NCBI RefSeq assembly: GCF_000756775.1
Contig: NZ_CCSF01000001.1
Coordinates: 372,001-436,000 of the forward strand
Reading direction: 5' to 3'
DNA from: Pseudomonas saudiphocaensis
GTDB lineage: Bacteria > Pseudomonadota > Gammaproteobacteria > Pseudomonadales > Pseudomonadaceae
Length of the DNA: 64,000 bases
Below, piece after piece: positions 26,656 through 35,697 of this stretch. The stretch's first letter is position 1; each line of letters starts with the position of its first letter. The notes under the pieces were generated by a model. The model saw only the letters and a list, made by a program, of their open reading frames with translations. It searched no databases and had not been told where the DNA came from. The position numbers were made by a program, and so were the translations under genes.

Positions 26656-27813
26656 ATGGCTGCACTCGAATTACGTAACGTCCGCAAAAGCTACGCCGGA
26701 AGCGGCAACGAGACGCTTAAAGACATCGACCTGAAGATCGGTGATGGCGAGTTTCTAATCCTCGTCGGCCCCTCGGGTTGCGGAAAGTCCACACTGATGA
26801 ACTGCATCGCGGGGCTGGAAAACATCACCGGCGGCGAGATCCGCGTTGACGGTGCCGACATCAGCTCCGCCAGTCCCAAGGATCGGGATATCGCCATGGT
26901 GTTCCAGTCCTACGCGCTGTACCCGACCATGACCGTGCGGGAAAACATCGCCTTCGGCCTGAAGATGCGCAAGATGCCGGCGGCGATGATCGAGGAGGAG
27001 GTCTCCCGCGTTGCCAAGCTGCTGCAGATCGAGCACCTGCTGGCTCGCAAGCCGTCGCAGCTGTCCGGAGGGCAACAACAGCGCGTGGCCATGGGTCGGG
27101 CGCTGGCACGCCGGCCAAAGATCTATCTGTTCGATGAGCCCCTGTCGAACCTCGATGCCAAGCTCCGGGTGGAGATGCGCACCGAAATCAAGCTGATGCA
27201 TCAGCGACTGAAGACCACCACGGTATACGTCACCCATGACCAGATCGAGGCGATGACCCTCGGTGACAAGGTCGCGGTCATGAAGGATGGCGTCGTTCAG
27301 CAGTTCGGCACGCCGAAGGACATCTACGACAACCCGGCAAATCTTTTCGTGGCCAGCTTTATCGGCTCGCCGCCCATGAACTTCGTCCCGCTGCGGCTGA
27401 GCAGGCGTGCTGGGGGTTGGAGTGCGCTGCTGGAAAGCGACCGGGACCGTTGCGAGTTGCCGTTGAGGCTCGCCACGGACGAATCACTGGAAGGCCGCGA
27501 AGTGATTCTGGGCATCCGGCCCGAGCGGATTGGTGTTGGGGTGGAGGGCGCTTCTCTATCGCTGCGCGCCGAGGTTCAGGTCGTCGAGCCTACCGGTCCG
27601 GACACCATGGTCTTCGTCAAGCTCAACGACGCCAAGGTCTGCTGCCGTCTGGCGCCGGATCTCGCGCCAGATCCCGGCCAGACGATGTGTCTGCAGTTCG
27701 AGTCGGAGAAGGTGCTGCTGTTCGATGCGCAAACCGGCGAGCGCCTTTGCATCGCTCCAGACAAAGGCCTCGTGCAGCCCAACCAGCCGGCCGCTCGAAC
27801 GCTCGCCCCTTGA
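26656..27813 (+). CDS. gltK: Glucose ABC importer, ATP-binding subunit (MalK type)
   Basis: 385 residues. Walker A GPSGCGKST (about 37-45), Q-loop in VFQSYALYP, signature LSGGQQQR (near 135), Walker B YLFDEPLSNLD (near 155) and the switch His in VTHDQ are all intact. A C-terminal TOBE/MalK-type regulatory domain (about 240-370) marks the CUT1 carbohydrate class. The start at 26656 follows AGGAG (TAGGAGAAGG), and the upstream open frame lies inside gltG. Confidence 0.93.
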   Translation: MAALELRNVRKSYAGSGNETLKDIDLKIGDGEFLILVGPSGCGKSTLMNCIAGLENITGGEIRVDGADISSASPKDRDIAMVFQSYALYPTMTVRENIAFGLKMRKMPAAMIEEEVSRVAKLLQIEHLLARKPSQLSGGQQQRVAMGRALARRPKIYLFDEPLSNLDAKLRVEMRTEIKLMHQRLKTTTVYVTHDQIEAMTLGDKVAVMKDGVVQQFGTPKDIYDNPANLFVASFIGSPPMNFVPLRLSRRAGGWSALLESDRDRCELPLRLATDESLEGREVILGIRPERIGVGVEGASLSLRAEVQVVEPTGPDTMVFVKLNDAKVCCRLAPDLAPDPGQTMCLQFESEKVLLFDAQTGERLCIAPDKGLVQPNQPAARTLAP

Positions 27814-28013
27814 GTGACCGTTTCGCCTGAATCGAGATTCAGCAGCCGGGCGCCGCGTAGCTGCCTCCGGCCTGTCAGCCCAGCGCAGCATCTGGCGCCG
27901 GGCGCACCCACTCGAACCGTTGTGCACGTGCAGTGCCATGCGGCTCGGAAGAGCGGGCCTTCACCGGCTCGATCCAACGGCAGTAACAAAAATAAGAGCT
28001 AATTGGAGCGGAC

Positions 28014-29237
28014 ATGAAAAAAGCCAAATCTTTGGGTTTTGTGGCAGTGCTGGCCGGCATTGCCACGCCGTTTACCGTTCAGGCCCTCGATTTCAATGGT
28101 TACGTGCGCAGCGGCGTTGGCGATTCGAGCAGCAGTGGATCACAGGCCTGTTTTCAGCTGCCTGGCGCGCCCTCGAAATTTCGTCTCGGTAACGAGTGCG
28201 AGCAGTATGCAGAGCTGGGCTTGCGACAGGATCTGTTCACCCTCGATGACGGTTCGGTGCTGAGTATCGAAGGTATGGCGGCGTTGTATAACGAATACGA
28301 CCACACGCCCAAGTTCACTGGCGACCACGGCTGGGCGCGGATGGTTCAGGCGTACGCCGAATGGAGCAAGGTGCCCGCACTTTACGGCGGTTCTCTGTGG
28401 GCGGGGCGACGTTTCTACAAGCGTAACGACATTCACATTTCCGATTTCTACTACTGGAACCAGAGCGCAACCGGCGCCGGCATCGAGGACATGGAGATCG
28501 GCGGGCTGAAGTACAGCTACGCCTTCTCCCGCAAGGACAACGTTTTCCAGGACAACTACATCAACCGTCATGACTTCAACGTCGGCGGCTTTGACAGCAA
28601 TCCCGGTGGCGAGCTGGAGTTCGGTGTCAGTTATATCGACGAACCGGACCAGCGCGATGCCAACAGCGGCTGGGCCGTTACTGTGCAGCACAAGCAGATC
28701 GGCTTCCTCGGCGGTAGCAACACTTTCGCTGTTCAGTACGGCGAAGGGCCGGGGACCGGTCTCGGCTATACCGGCGACGTCACGCTCGGTAGCAGCGACA
28801 AGAGCTGGCGCGTGGTCGAATTCTTCGACTGGCAGGTGACGCCGCGCTTTGGCGGCCAGTTCCAGGCGGTGTATCAGAAGGACAAGCGCCAGGGCGGCGG
28901 CGATCAGGACTGGATTTCGGTGGGCGTGCGTCCGGTCTATGCATTTACCCAACAGTTCAAGCTGGTTGCCGAACTGGGCCATGACCAGATCGACGCGCCG
29001 GGGGGTACCCGCAAGCTAACCAAGTTCACCATCGCGCCAACCTGGTCGCCGGCAGGACCTGATTTCTGGGCTCGTCCGGAAGTGCGCCTGTATTACACCT
29101 ATGCGCAGTGGAACGAAGCGGCCCAGGAGGCGGCCAACCTGATGGCTGCCGGTAGCGCGTTGTCGGATACCGGCACCTTTGGCGGCGACCGGCACGGCTC
29201 GAACTTCGGCCTACAGGTCGAGTATTGGTGGGACTGA
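28014..29237 (+). CDS. lamB: LamB-family carbohydrate porin (maltoporin type)
   Basis: 407 residues with a signal peptide (about 1-24, cleaved after VQA). The mature protein starts LDFNGYVRSGVG and contains CFQLPGAPSKFRLGNECEQYAEL, then LWAGRRFYKRNDIHISDFYYWNQSATGAGIED, segments that follow E. coli LamB closely. It ends in an aromatic strand (VEYWWD). This is an 18-strand trimeric sugar channel of the outer membrane, not the OprB family that occupies this place in P. aeruginosa. Its position after gltBFGK makes it the outer membrane entry for the same importer. Ribosome site GGAG precedes the start. Actual selectivity (glucose, maltose or broader) is unknown. Confidence 0.88.
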   Translation: MKKAKSLGFVAVLAGIATPFTVQALDFNGYVRSGVGDSSSSGSQACFQLPGAPSKFRLGNECEQYAELGLRQDLFTLDDGSVLSIEGMAALYNEYDHTPKFTGDHGWARMVQAYAEWSKVPALYGGSLWAGRRFYKRNDIHISDFYYWNQSATGAGIEDMEIGGLKYSYAFSRKDNVFQDNYINRHDFNVGGFDSNPGGELEFGVSYIDEPDQRDANSGWAVTVQHKQIGFLGGSNTFAVQYGEGPGTGLGYTGDVTLGSSDKSWRVVEFFDWQVTPRFGGQFQAVYQKDKRQGGGDQDWISVGVRPVYAFTQQFKLVAELGHDQIDAPGGTRKLTKFTIAPTWSPAGPDFWARPEVRLYYTYAQWNEAAQEAANLMAAGSALSDTGTFGGDRHGSNFGLQVEYWWD

Positions 29238-29277
29238 TCGTTTCGATAGCTTGTTTTCGATAGAACCTGCGGCTGAG

Positions 29278-29307
29278 GAGGGCTTCTACTGGTTGTGTAG
29301 AGCCCTC
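29278..29307. repeat. Hairpin between porin gene and DUF1289 gene
   Basis: GAGGGCTTCTAC (29278-29289) pairs with GTAGAGCCCTC (29297-29307) with one bulged T and a seven-base loop. It lies 40 bases after the porin stop and ends eight bases before the ribosome site of the next gene. No T-run follows, so it may be a weak terminator or a structure affecting mRNA stability or translation of the DUF1289 gene. Confidence 0.4.
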
Positions 29308-29326
29308 GACTTACCGGAGGTGTTAT

Positions 29327-29515
29327 TTGGGCGACAAGGCGAAAAATCCGTGCGTCAGCATTTGCGAGGTCAAGGACGACATCTGTATCGGTTGCGGACG
29401 CAGTCGAGACGAGATGAAGGCCTGGAAGAGCATGAAGAACAAGGAGCGCAGGGCGGTTAACGAAATGGCGGCGGCACGGCTGAAAGCCTTGGGCAAGAAA
29501 CGGAAGAAAAAATGA
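29327..29515 (+). CDS. DUF1289-family small cysteine protein
   Basis: 62 residues starting at TTG 29327, supported by CCGGAGG at 29314-29320, six bases upstream. The cysteine pattern CVSICEVKDDICIGCGRSRDEM (Cys9, 13, 20, 23) followed by a Trp and a Lys-rich tail defines DUF1289, a small probable zinc- or Fe-S-binding family of unknown function. It lies after the porin gene and meets hexR tail to tail: its TGA (29513-29515) directly abuts the hexR stop. Confidence 0.8.
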   Translation: MGDKAKNPCVSICEVKDDICIGCGRSRDEMKAWKSMKNKERRAVNEMAAARLKALGKKRKKK

Positions 29516-30370
29516 TCAGTTCTGTTCGCTCGGATGGCGCGTGGGCACCAGGCTTTCCTTGATCTTGCGCAGGTGAGGTTGGAAATCGACCCCTCGACGC
29601 AAGGTGACGCCCGCGGCCAGTGCGTCCAGCACCGTCAGCTGAATGATGCGCGAGGTCATGGGCATGTAGATGTCGGTATCTTCCGGCAATGGTATGTCCA
29701 GGCTTAGGGTGCAGACTTTGGCCAGCGGCGAATTCGCCGCGGTCAGCCCAAGCACCGAAGCGCCGTTGTCCCGGGCGATCGTCGCGGCTTCAACCAGCTC
29801 ACGGGTGCGCCCGGTATAGGAAATCGCCACGAACAGGTCACCGGTATGGGCAACCGATGCCAGCATCCGTTGCATAAGGACATCGCTGTGAGCCGTTACC
29901 GGCAGGTTGAAACGGAAGAATTTGTGTTGGGCGTCCAGTGCCACCGAGGCAGAAGCGCCAAGGCCGAAGAAGTGGATCTGGCGGGCCTGGATCATCAGGT
30001 CCACGGCCTGGCCGATCACTTGCGAGTCAATGGCCTGGCAGGCGCTGTCGAGGGAGGCGATGGTGCTGCCGAAGATCTTGCGTGTGTAGGCTTCCGGACT
30101 GTCGCCAGCCTCCACGGCGCGGCTTACGTAAGCCGCGCCGCTGGCCAGGCTTTGCGCCAACTGGATCTTCAGCGCGGGATAGCCCATGACTTCAAATGAA
30201 CGGCAGAAGCGGTTTACCGTCGGTTCGCTGACCTTGGCCGCCTGCGCTAGTGCGGCAATGCTGTATCGGGTCGCACGCTGTGGATCGCTCAGTATCACCT
30301 CGGCGACCTTCCTTTCCGCCTTGTTGAGCTCGTTGAGCCGATTTTTTATCTGTTCCAAGAGATTTTTCAT
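29516..30370 (-). CDS. hexR: HexR, KDPG-responsive repressor of glucose catabolism
   Basis: 284 residues of the RpiR/MurR family: an N-terminal helix-turn-helix domain (about 1-77; [23 protein letters not shown]) and a C-terminal SIS sugar-phosphate domain (about 125-260; [33 protein letters not shown]). In Pseudomonas HexR represses zwf-pgl-eda, edd and gap and is released by KDPG. It is divergent from zwf, and a HexR-type operator lies in the shared promoter. No space remains between its stop and that of the DUF1289 gene. Confidence 0.95.
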   Translation of the reverse strand: MKNLLEQIKNRLNELNKAERKVAEVILSDPQRATRYSIAALAQAAKVSEPTVNRFCRSFEVMGYPALKIQLAQSLASGAAYVSRAVEAGDSPEAYTRKIFGSTIASLDSACQAIDSQVIGQAVDLMIQARQIHFFGLGASASVALDAQHKFFRFNLPVTAHSDVLMQRMLASVAHTGDLFVAISYTGRTRELVEAATIARDNGASVLGLTAANSPLAKVCTLSLDIPLPEDTDIYMPMTSRIIQLTVLDALAAGVTLRRGVDFQPHLRKIKESLVPTRHPSEQN

Positions 30371-30418
30371 TCGATCCCTGTCTGCTGTTCTTTAGGTGCT
30401 GAGTAAAAATTGAGTGCC

Positions 30419-30435
30419 GTTGTTTTAATGACAAC
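30419..30435. promoter_or_regulatory. HexR operator between hexR and zwf
   Basis: GTTGT, seven bases, then ACAAC: a perfect five-base inverted repeat that contains TTGT-N7-ACAA, the consensus described for HexR in P. putida. It lies 49 bases upstream of the hexR start and 64 bases upstream of zwf, so it could control both. The motif is seen; binding by HexR follows from established knowledge of the regulator and the divergent gene pair. Confidence 0.8.
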
Positions 30436-30498
30436 ATTATGCGCCTAGACTGCCATTTGTAGTGCCGCTTTGTCGTCTAACTTTGTTGGTATCAATAC

Positions 30499-31968
30499 AT
30501 GCCTGCCATTACTGTAGAAGCTACAACCTTTGCTCTGTTCGGCGCCCTGGGCGATCTGGCGTTGCGCAAGCTGTTTCCGGCACTTTATCGGCTCGATCAG
30601 GCAGGGCTTCTTCACAGTGATACACGCATCCTGGCGCTCTCACGCGACGAGGGAGAGCCGTCGGCCCGGTTGGAGCAAATTGCCCAGGCATTGCGCCGCC
30701 GCATTCCCGCGGCAGATCTGGATGAGCAAGTGCTGGAGCGATTCCTGGTGCGGCTGGAATACCTCGCCATGGATTTTCGCAATGCGCAGGATTATCTGGC
30801 TTTGGCGGAGAGGGTTTCGTCGAGCCTGCCGCTGATCGCCTATTTCGCTACCCCCGCGGCGGTTTATGGGCCTATCTGCGAGCATCTCGCTGCGGCGGGC
30901 CTGGCCGAACAGGCGCGGGTGGTGCTGGAAAAACCCATCGGGCATGACCTCGAATCCTCGCGGGTCATCAACGAGGCGGTAGCCCGTTATTTTCCCGAAA
31001 CGCGCATCTACCGCATCGATCATTACCTGGGCAAGGAAACGGTCCAGAACCTGATCGCGCTGCGCTTCGCCAACAGCCTGTTCGAGACGCAGTGGAATCA
31101 GCATCATATCTCCCATGTGGAGATTACCGTCGCCGAGACGGTCGGCATCGAGGGCCGCTGGGGCTACTTCGATCAGGCTGGCCAGCTGCGCGACATGATC
31201 CAGAACCACCTGCTGCAGCTGCTCTGCCTGATCGCCATGGACCCGCCGAGCAACCTTACCGCCGACAGCATTCGCGACGAGAAGGTCAAGGTGCTGAAGG
31301 CGCTGGCGCCGATCACGCCGGAGAAGCTCGGCAACTCGGTGGTACGTGGTCAGTACGTGGCAGGCTCGGTAGCCGGCAAGACGGTGCCGGGCTACCTCGA
31401 CGAGGAAAACTCCAACGCCGAAAGCTGCACCGAAACCTTCGTTGCCTTGCGTGCCGAGATCTGCAACTGGCGCTGGTCCGGCGTGCCGTTCTACCTGCGC
31501 ACCGGCAAGCGCATGGCCGAAAAGCTGTCGCAGATCGTTATCCACTTCAAAGAACCACCTTTCTACATCTTCGCTCCCGAACAGCGGTCGCTGATCAGCA
31601 ACCGCCTGATTATTCGTCTGCAGCCGGATGAAGGCATCTCGCTGCAGGTAATGACCAAGGAGCAGGGGCTGGATAAGGGCATGCACCTGCGCAGTGGCCC
31701 CCTGCAGCTCAATTTCTCCGAAACTTACAAAAGTTCGCGTATTCCAGATGCCTATGAGCGTCTGCTGCTGGAAGTAATGCAGGGCAATCAGAACCTCTTT
31801 GTGCGCAAGGATGAGGTCGAATACGCATGGAAGTGGTGCGATCAGCTCATCGAAGGCTGGTCGCGGATCGGCGATGCGCCGAAAGCCTATCCCGCCGGCT
31901 CTTGGGGGCCGGTGGCGTCCATTGCATTGATTACTCGTGACGGAAGGTCCTGGTATGGCGATCTCTGA
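30499..31968 (+). CDS. zwf: Glucose-6-phosphate 1-dehydrogenase
   Basis: 489 residues. The N-terminal NADP-binding loop [16 protein letters not shown] (about 12-27) and the active-site motif RIDHYLGKE (His near 178) are intact, and [11 protein letters not shown] carries the conserved Lys. It oxidises glucose 6-phosphate to 6-phosphogluconolactone, the first step of the Entner-Doudoroff route. It is first gene of zwf-pgl-eda and overlaps pgl by 14 bases. HexR control is indicated by the upstream operator. Confidence 0.95.
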   Translation: MPAITVEATTFALFGALGDLALRKLFPALYRLDQAGLLHSDTRILALSRDEGEPSARLEQIAQALRRRIPAADLDEQVLERFLVRLEYLAMDFRNAQDYLALAERVSSSLPLIAYFATPAAVYGPICEHLAAAGLAEQARVVLEKPIGHDLESSRVINEAVARYFPETRIYRIDHYLGKETVQNLIALRFANSLFETQWNQHHISHVEITVAETVGIEGRWGYFDQAGQLRDMIQNHLLQLLCLIAMDPPSNLTADSIRDEKVKVLKALAPITPEKLGNSVVRGQYVAGSVAGKTVPGYLDEENSNAESCTETFVALRAEICNWRWSGVPFYLRTGKRMAEKLSQIVIHFKEPPFYIFAPEQRSLISNRLIIRLQPDEGISLQVMTKEQGLDKGMHLRSGPLQLNFSETYKSSRIPDAYERLLLEVMQGNQNLFVRKDEVEYAWKWCDQLIEGWSRIGDAPKAYPAGSWGPVASIALITRDGRSWYGDL

Positions 31969-32668
31969 ACTTGAACTGCCCTCTGGTGTGCTGGCGCACA
32001 GCCTGGCAGGGCCCGAGCAACTGGCACAGGCACTCGCCGAGCGGGTGGCCGCGGCGCTGGATTACGCCGTGACCACTCACGGCGGCGCGAGCCTGGTGCT
32101 GTCCGGCGGGCGCAGCCCGATTGCTTTCTTTGAAGCCTTGTCGGTGTGCGAACTGGATTGGCAGAAGGTCCAGATCAGCCTGGCCGACGAACGTTGGGTC
32201 GACCGCGATCACCCGGACAGCAATGAAGGGTTGCTGCGTCGCCACCTGCTGCGCAACGCCGCCGCAAATGCCGAGCTGCTGGGCCTCTATCAGCCGGCTG
32301 AAAGCCTGGAAGAGGCGGCCCGCCTGGCGAGCGAGGCCCTGCAAGCGTTAAGAAAACCCATTGATGTGCTGGTACTGGGCATGGGCGATGACGGTCATAC
32401 GGCCTCGCTGTTTCCTGACAGCCCATTGCTGGCGCAGGGGCTGGACGAAGAGGGCATGCAACCCTGCTTGCCGATGCTGGCTCCGGTTGAGCCCCGTCAG
32501 CGCATCAGCATGACCTATCCGCTGCTGGCATCGGCGCGACTGCAGTGCCTGTCGATACAGGGCGCGCAAAAACTGGAAACCCTGCGCCAGGCCATCCAAG
32601 TAGAGCCTGCGCAAATGCCCATCCGCGCGTTTCTGAACGCGCCACTGGAAATCTACTGGTGCCCATGA
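31955..32668 (+). CDS. pgl: 6-phosphogluconolactonase
   Basis: 237 residues of the DevB/Pgl type related to glucosamine-6-phosphate isomerase. Conserved [32 protein letters not shown] and [13 protein letters not shown] are present. It hydrolyses 6-phosphogluconolactone made by Zwf. The ATG at 31955 has GGAAGG upstream within zwf and overlaps the end of zwf; an ATG six codons earlier lacks a ribosome site. eda follows 17 bases after the stop. Confidence 0.94.
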   Translation: MAISELELPSGVLAHSLAGPEQLAQALAERVAAALDYAVTTHGGASLVLSGGRSPIAFFEALSVCELDWQKVQISLADERWVDRDHPDSNEGLLRRHLLRNAAANAELLGLYQPAESLEEAARLASEALQALRKPIDVLVLGMGDDGHTASLFPDSPLLAQGLDEEGMQPCLPMLAPVEPRQRISMTYPLLASARLQCLSIQGAQKLETLRQAIQVEPAQMPIRAFLNAPLEIYWCP

Positions 32669-32685
32669 CGGCCCGAGGAAACCCC

Positions 32686-33330
32686 ATGAACATGGATCAA
32701 AAAAATGCCTTGCTTGACGCCATTTGCACCGAGGCGCGCATTTTGCCGGTCATTACCATCGGCAGCGAGGAGCAGATCCTTCCGCTGGCCGATGCGCTGG
32801 CCGCCGGCGGCCTGAAGACGCTGGAGATCACCCTGCGCTCGGCGCACGGGTTGACCGCCATTCGCCGCCTGCGCCAGGAGCGTCCCGAGCTGTGTATTGG
32901 GGCCGGTACGGTGTTGGATAAGCGCATGATGGATGAGGTCGAGGCGGCCGGTGCCCAGTTCATCGTCTCGCCGGGATGCACCGATGAACTGTTGCAGGCC
33001 GGCTTGTATTGCTCGGTGCCGCTGCTGGCGGGAATCAGCAGCGCTTCCGATATCATGCGCGGCTATGGCCTTGGCTACCGCCGTTTCAAGCTGTTCCCCG
33101 CTGAAGTCTGCGGTGGCGTCGCGGCGCTCAAGGCGCTGGGAGGCCCGTTCACAGATGTGCGCTTCTGCCCGACCGGTGGTGTCAACGCTGGTAATGCCGC
33201 GAAGTATCTGGCGCAGCCGAATGTCATGTGTGTTGGCGGCACCTGGATGATCGACAGCGCAACGCTGCGAAATGGCGACTGGACAGCCATCGAGCATGCA
33301 ACAAGCGAAGCACTGGCGGCTCTGGGCTGA
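32686..33330 (+). CDS. eda: KDPG aldolase (2-keto-3-deoxy-6-phosphogluconate aldolase)
   Basis: 214 residues of the class I KDPG/KHG aldolase family. The Schiff-base lysine lies in RFKLFPAE (near 136), the proton-transfer Glu in LEITLRS (near 48), and CPTGGVN forms the phosphate loop. It cleaves KDPG to pyruvate and glyceraldehyde 3-phosphate, completing the Entner-Doudoroff pathway and removing the HexR ligand. The start at 32686 follows GAGGAAA. Confidence 0.95.
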   Translation: MNMDQKNALLDAICTEARILPVITIGSEEQILPLADALAAGGLKTLEITLRSAHGLTAIRRLRQERPELCIGAGTVLDKRMMDEVEAAGAQFIVSPGCTDELLQAGLYCSVPLLAGISSASDIMRGYGLGYRRFKLFPAEVCGGVAALKALGGPFTDVRFCPTGGVNAGNAAKYLAQPNVMCVGGTWMIDSATLRNGDWTAIEHATSEALAALG

Positions 33331-33424
33331 AGCGCGATTTTTCATGGCCCGATAGTGCTCAGGCAAGACAGCGCGTATAGTGCGCGGCCTTTCTATCGGA
33401 ACTGCCACACCGGGAGGTGCCCAG

Positions 33425-34489
33425 ATGACCGAACACGAAGATTCAACCCCTCATATTGCCCATGGCGAAAAGCTGCAGAAAGTCCTTGCCCGTATCGGCC
33501 TGGCTTCACGGCGCGACGTGGAAAACTGGATTGCCGCCGGCCGGGTCAAGGTCAATGGTGCTGTCGCCGTTCTTGGCCAGCGTGTCGATTCGCATGACGC
33601 CATCGCTGTAGATGGACGACTGCTCAAGCGCGAAGAAACGGCCGAAGTGGTCCGTCGCGTGCTGATCTATAACAAGCCCGACGGCGAGATCTGCACCCGC
33701 GACGATCCGGAAGGCCGCCCAACCGTATTTGACCGGCTGCCACGTCCGAAAGATGGTCGCTGGATCAACATCGGCCGTCTGGATATCAACACTACAGGTC
33801 TGTTGTTGTTCACCACCGACGGTGAGCTGGCCAACCGCCTGATGCATCCCTCCTACGAGATGGACCGCGAGTACGCGGTGCGTGTGCGTGGCGAGGTTGA
33901 TGACGAAATGATCGAGCGCCTGAAAACGGGCGTCATGCTCGAAGACGGTCCGGCACGTTTCACCGATATTCAGCAGGCACCGGGCGGCGAGGGTTTCAAC
34001 CACTGGTATCACTGCGTGGTGATGGAAGGCCGTAACCGCGAAGTGCGCCGTCTGTGGGAATCTCAGGGTCTGGTAGTCAGCCGTCTGAAGCGCGTGCGTT
34101 TTGGCCCGGTGTTCATGACATCCGATCTGCCGATGGGCCGCTGGCGCGAAATGTCTCAGCGCGAGGTGGATATCCTCAGCGAGGAAGTCGGGCTCAAGCC
34201 AGTCGCCTTGCCGGAAATGAAGACCAAAACCAAAGAGAAGATCGAGCGCATGCAGCGCAAGGCGAGCAAGCCGGCCGTCCGCGCTGAGCGGCGTCCACGC
34301 GTGCTGCGTCCGGCCGAAGATGGCGCTAGCGAGAAAAGTCGCGCGCCACGCACCGAGCGGCCGGCGCGTAAGTCTCGTGATTCGGGCGAGCGCAGCACGC
34401 CAGCGCGTGGTACGCCACTAGCCGAGCGCCCAAATGCGGGCGGGCGTGGTCGCAAGCCTGCGGGGCGTCCAGGACCCAAGCGCCCGTAG
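33425..34489 (+). CDS. rluB: 23S rRNA pseudouridine(2605) synthase RluB
   Basis: 354 residues: an S4 RNA-binding domain (about 18-65; KVLARIGLASRRDVENWIAAGRVKVNG), then an RsuA-type catalytic domain with the nucleophile Asp in GRLDINTTGLLLFTTDG (near 122). A basic, low-complexity tail of about 85 residues rich in Arg, Lys, Pro and Ala follows (about 270-354), longer than the catalytic core needs and probably an rRNA-contacting extension. The start at 33425 follows GGGAGGTG. A strong intrinsic terminator follows the stop. Confidence 0.93.
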   Translation: MTEHEDSTPHIAHGEKLQKVLARIGLASRRDVENWIAAGRVKVNGAVAVLGQRVDSHDAIAVDGRLLKREETAEVVRRVLIYNKPDGEICTRDDPEGRPTVFDRLPRPKDGRWINIGRLDINTTGLLLFTTDGELANRLMHPSYEMDREYAVRVRGEVDDEMIERLKTGVMLEDGPARFTDIQQAPGGEGFNHWYHCVVMEGRNREVRRLWESQGLVVSRLKRVRFGPVFMTSDLPMGRWREMSQREVDILSEEVGLKPVALPEMKTKTKEKIERMQRKASKPAVRAERRPRVLRPAEDGASEKSRAPRTERPARKSRDSGERSTPARGTPLAERPNAGGRGRKPAGRPGPKRP

Positions 34490-34505
34490 CCCATGAGCCA
34501 AAACG

Positions 34506-34543
34506 AAAAGAGCGAGCCGGTAACGGACTCGCTCTTTTTTTTT
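34506..34543. terminator. Intrinsic terminator of rluB, possibly bidirectional
   Basis: AAAAGAGCGAG (34506-34516) pairs with CTCGCTCTTTT (34528-34538), and the run of T continues to 34543. A-rich sequence on the other flank would give a T-run for the convergent GGDEF gene too. It lies in the 68-base gap between rluB and that gene. Confidence 0.88.
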
Positions 34544-34557
34544 GGCCGTAGGCGCTC

Positions 34558-35502
34558 TCAGGCTGGCTCAACGCACAGGCGATTGCGGCCGCCGCGCTTG
34601 GCCTCGTACAGTGCCCGGTCGGCACGTTGCAGCAGAGCCTGTTGGGTTTCGCCCAGCTGGTACGTTGCACAACCGAGGCTGGCAGATAGACGTATGGTTC
34701 TATCGCCGACCAGTAACGGCAGCTGTTCAACTGCACTGCGAATGCGCTCGCCAACAAGGGCAGCTGCTCTGGCGTCGGTATTGGCCAGCAGCACGACGAA
34801 CTCTTCGCCACCGAAGCGGAAACTCATATCGATGTTGCGCAACTGCTCCCGGAGTAGCAGTGCTACCGCTCGCAGGGCCGCATCGCCGGCGTGATGGCCG
34901 TAAGTGTCGTTGAGGCTTTTGAAGTGATCCATGTCCAGCATGATCACCGAGAGCGCTTGGCCGTAGCGGCGTGCCATGTCCATATCTCGGTTCAAGGCAT
35001 GCTCTAGCGCCACGCGGTTGCCGGCTCCGGTCAGCGGGTCCTTCAGTGATGCCTGGACGGCACGTCGATAGAGCAGGGCATTGCAGAGTGGGAAGTGCAG
35101 GCAGGTGATGGCCTTCTCGAGCTGTTCGAGCGCAGTCTCGGAAAATGGCATGTGACTGTAGAGCCTGAGTTCGCCGAGGCATTCGCCCTCGTGGGATAGC
35201 CGGTAGGTGATACCCCGGCCTTCGGCCTCGCTCAACTGCAGACGAAAATCCGTTTCGACGTGTTGGTAGACCAGAGCTACCAACGGAATCAGGGCACGCA
35301 CTTCGCTGAAAAACATGCCCAGTACGCGGTCGAGTTCCAGGCTGGTCTGCAGCCGTAGAGTCAGATTGCGTAGCAACCCGGCGAAGCAGGGTGCTCGGGG
35401 CAGCAACGGCTTCGAAGGAGCCGGATTCAAGTGCGCGATCGACGCTGTTTTGATATTGACGACAGCGGTGTTCTGCTGGAGCGGCAGCATTTGATTCCCC
35501 AT
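34558..35502 (-). CDS. Diguanylate cyclase (GGDEF) with I-site
   Basis: 314 residues. The C-terminal GGDEF domain (about 150-312) has the active form GGEEF in SFRFGGEEFVVLL and an RxxD inhibitory site (RNID) exactly five residues before it, so c-di-GMP feedback is likely. The N-terminal half (about 45-145) is a soluble, GAF-like region without membrane segments, so the enzyme is cytosolic with an unknown input. The start at 35502 is kept; ATG 35490 is possible. It converges on rluB. Confidence 0.9.
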   Translation of the reverse strand: MGNQMLPLQQNTAVVNIKTASIAHLNPAPSKPLLPRAPCFAGLLRNLTLRLQTSLELDRVLGMFFSEVRALIPLVALVYQHVETDFRLQLSEAEGRGITYRLSHEGECLGELRLYSHMPFSETALEQLEKAITCLHFPLCNALLYRRAVQASLKDPLTGAGNRVALEHALNRDMDMARRYGQALSVIMLDMDHFKSLNDTYGHHAGDAALRAVALLLREQLRNIDMSFRFGGEEFVVLLANTDARAAALVGERIRSAVEQLPLLVGDRTIRLSASLGCATYQLGETQQALLQRADRALYEAKRGGRNRLCVEPA

Positions 35503-35697
35503 AAACGCAACGGCGCTAGTGGGAAACTACATAGCGAATTCAATGCCAACTCTTATTTCTACTTATATATCAACAGCTTATAAGGTTCATAGAGTAACGG
35601 TGATGGCAGTTCGCCATTTTGATGGCAGATCGCTGCCGCTTCGCCCGATCTGCCACTTGGGAGCGCCATAAAAACGGCGGATCTTGAGTTGTAGGAT

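Noticed and set aside
27827-27842. Inverted repeat CTGAATC/GATTCAG as a terminator of gltK
   Set aside because: The loop is only two bases and no T-run follows; it may be chance or a weak site.
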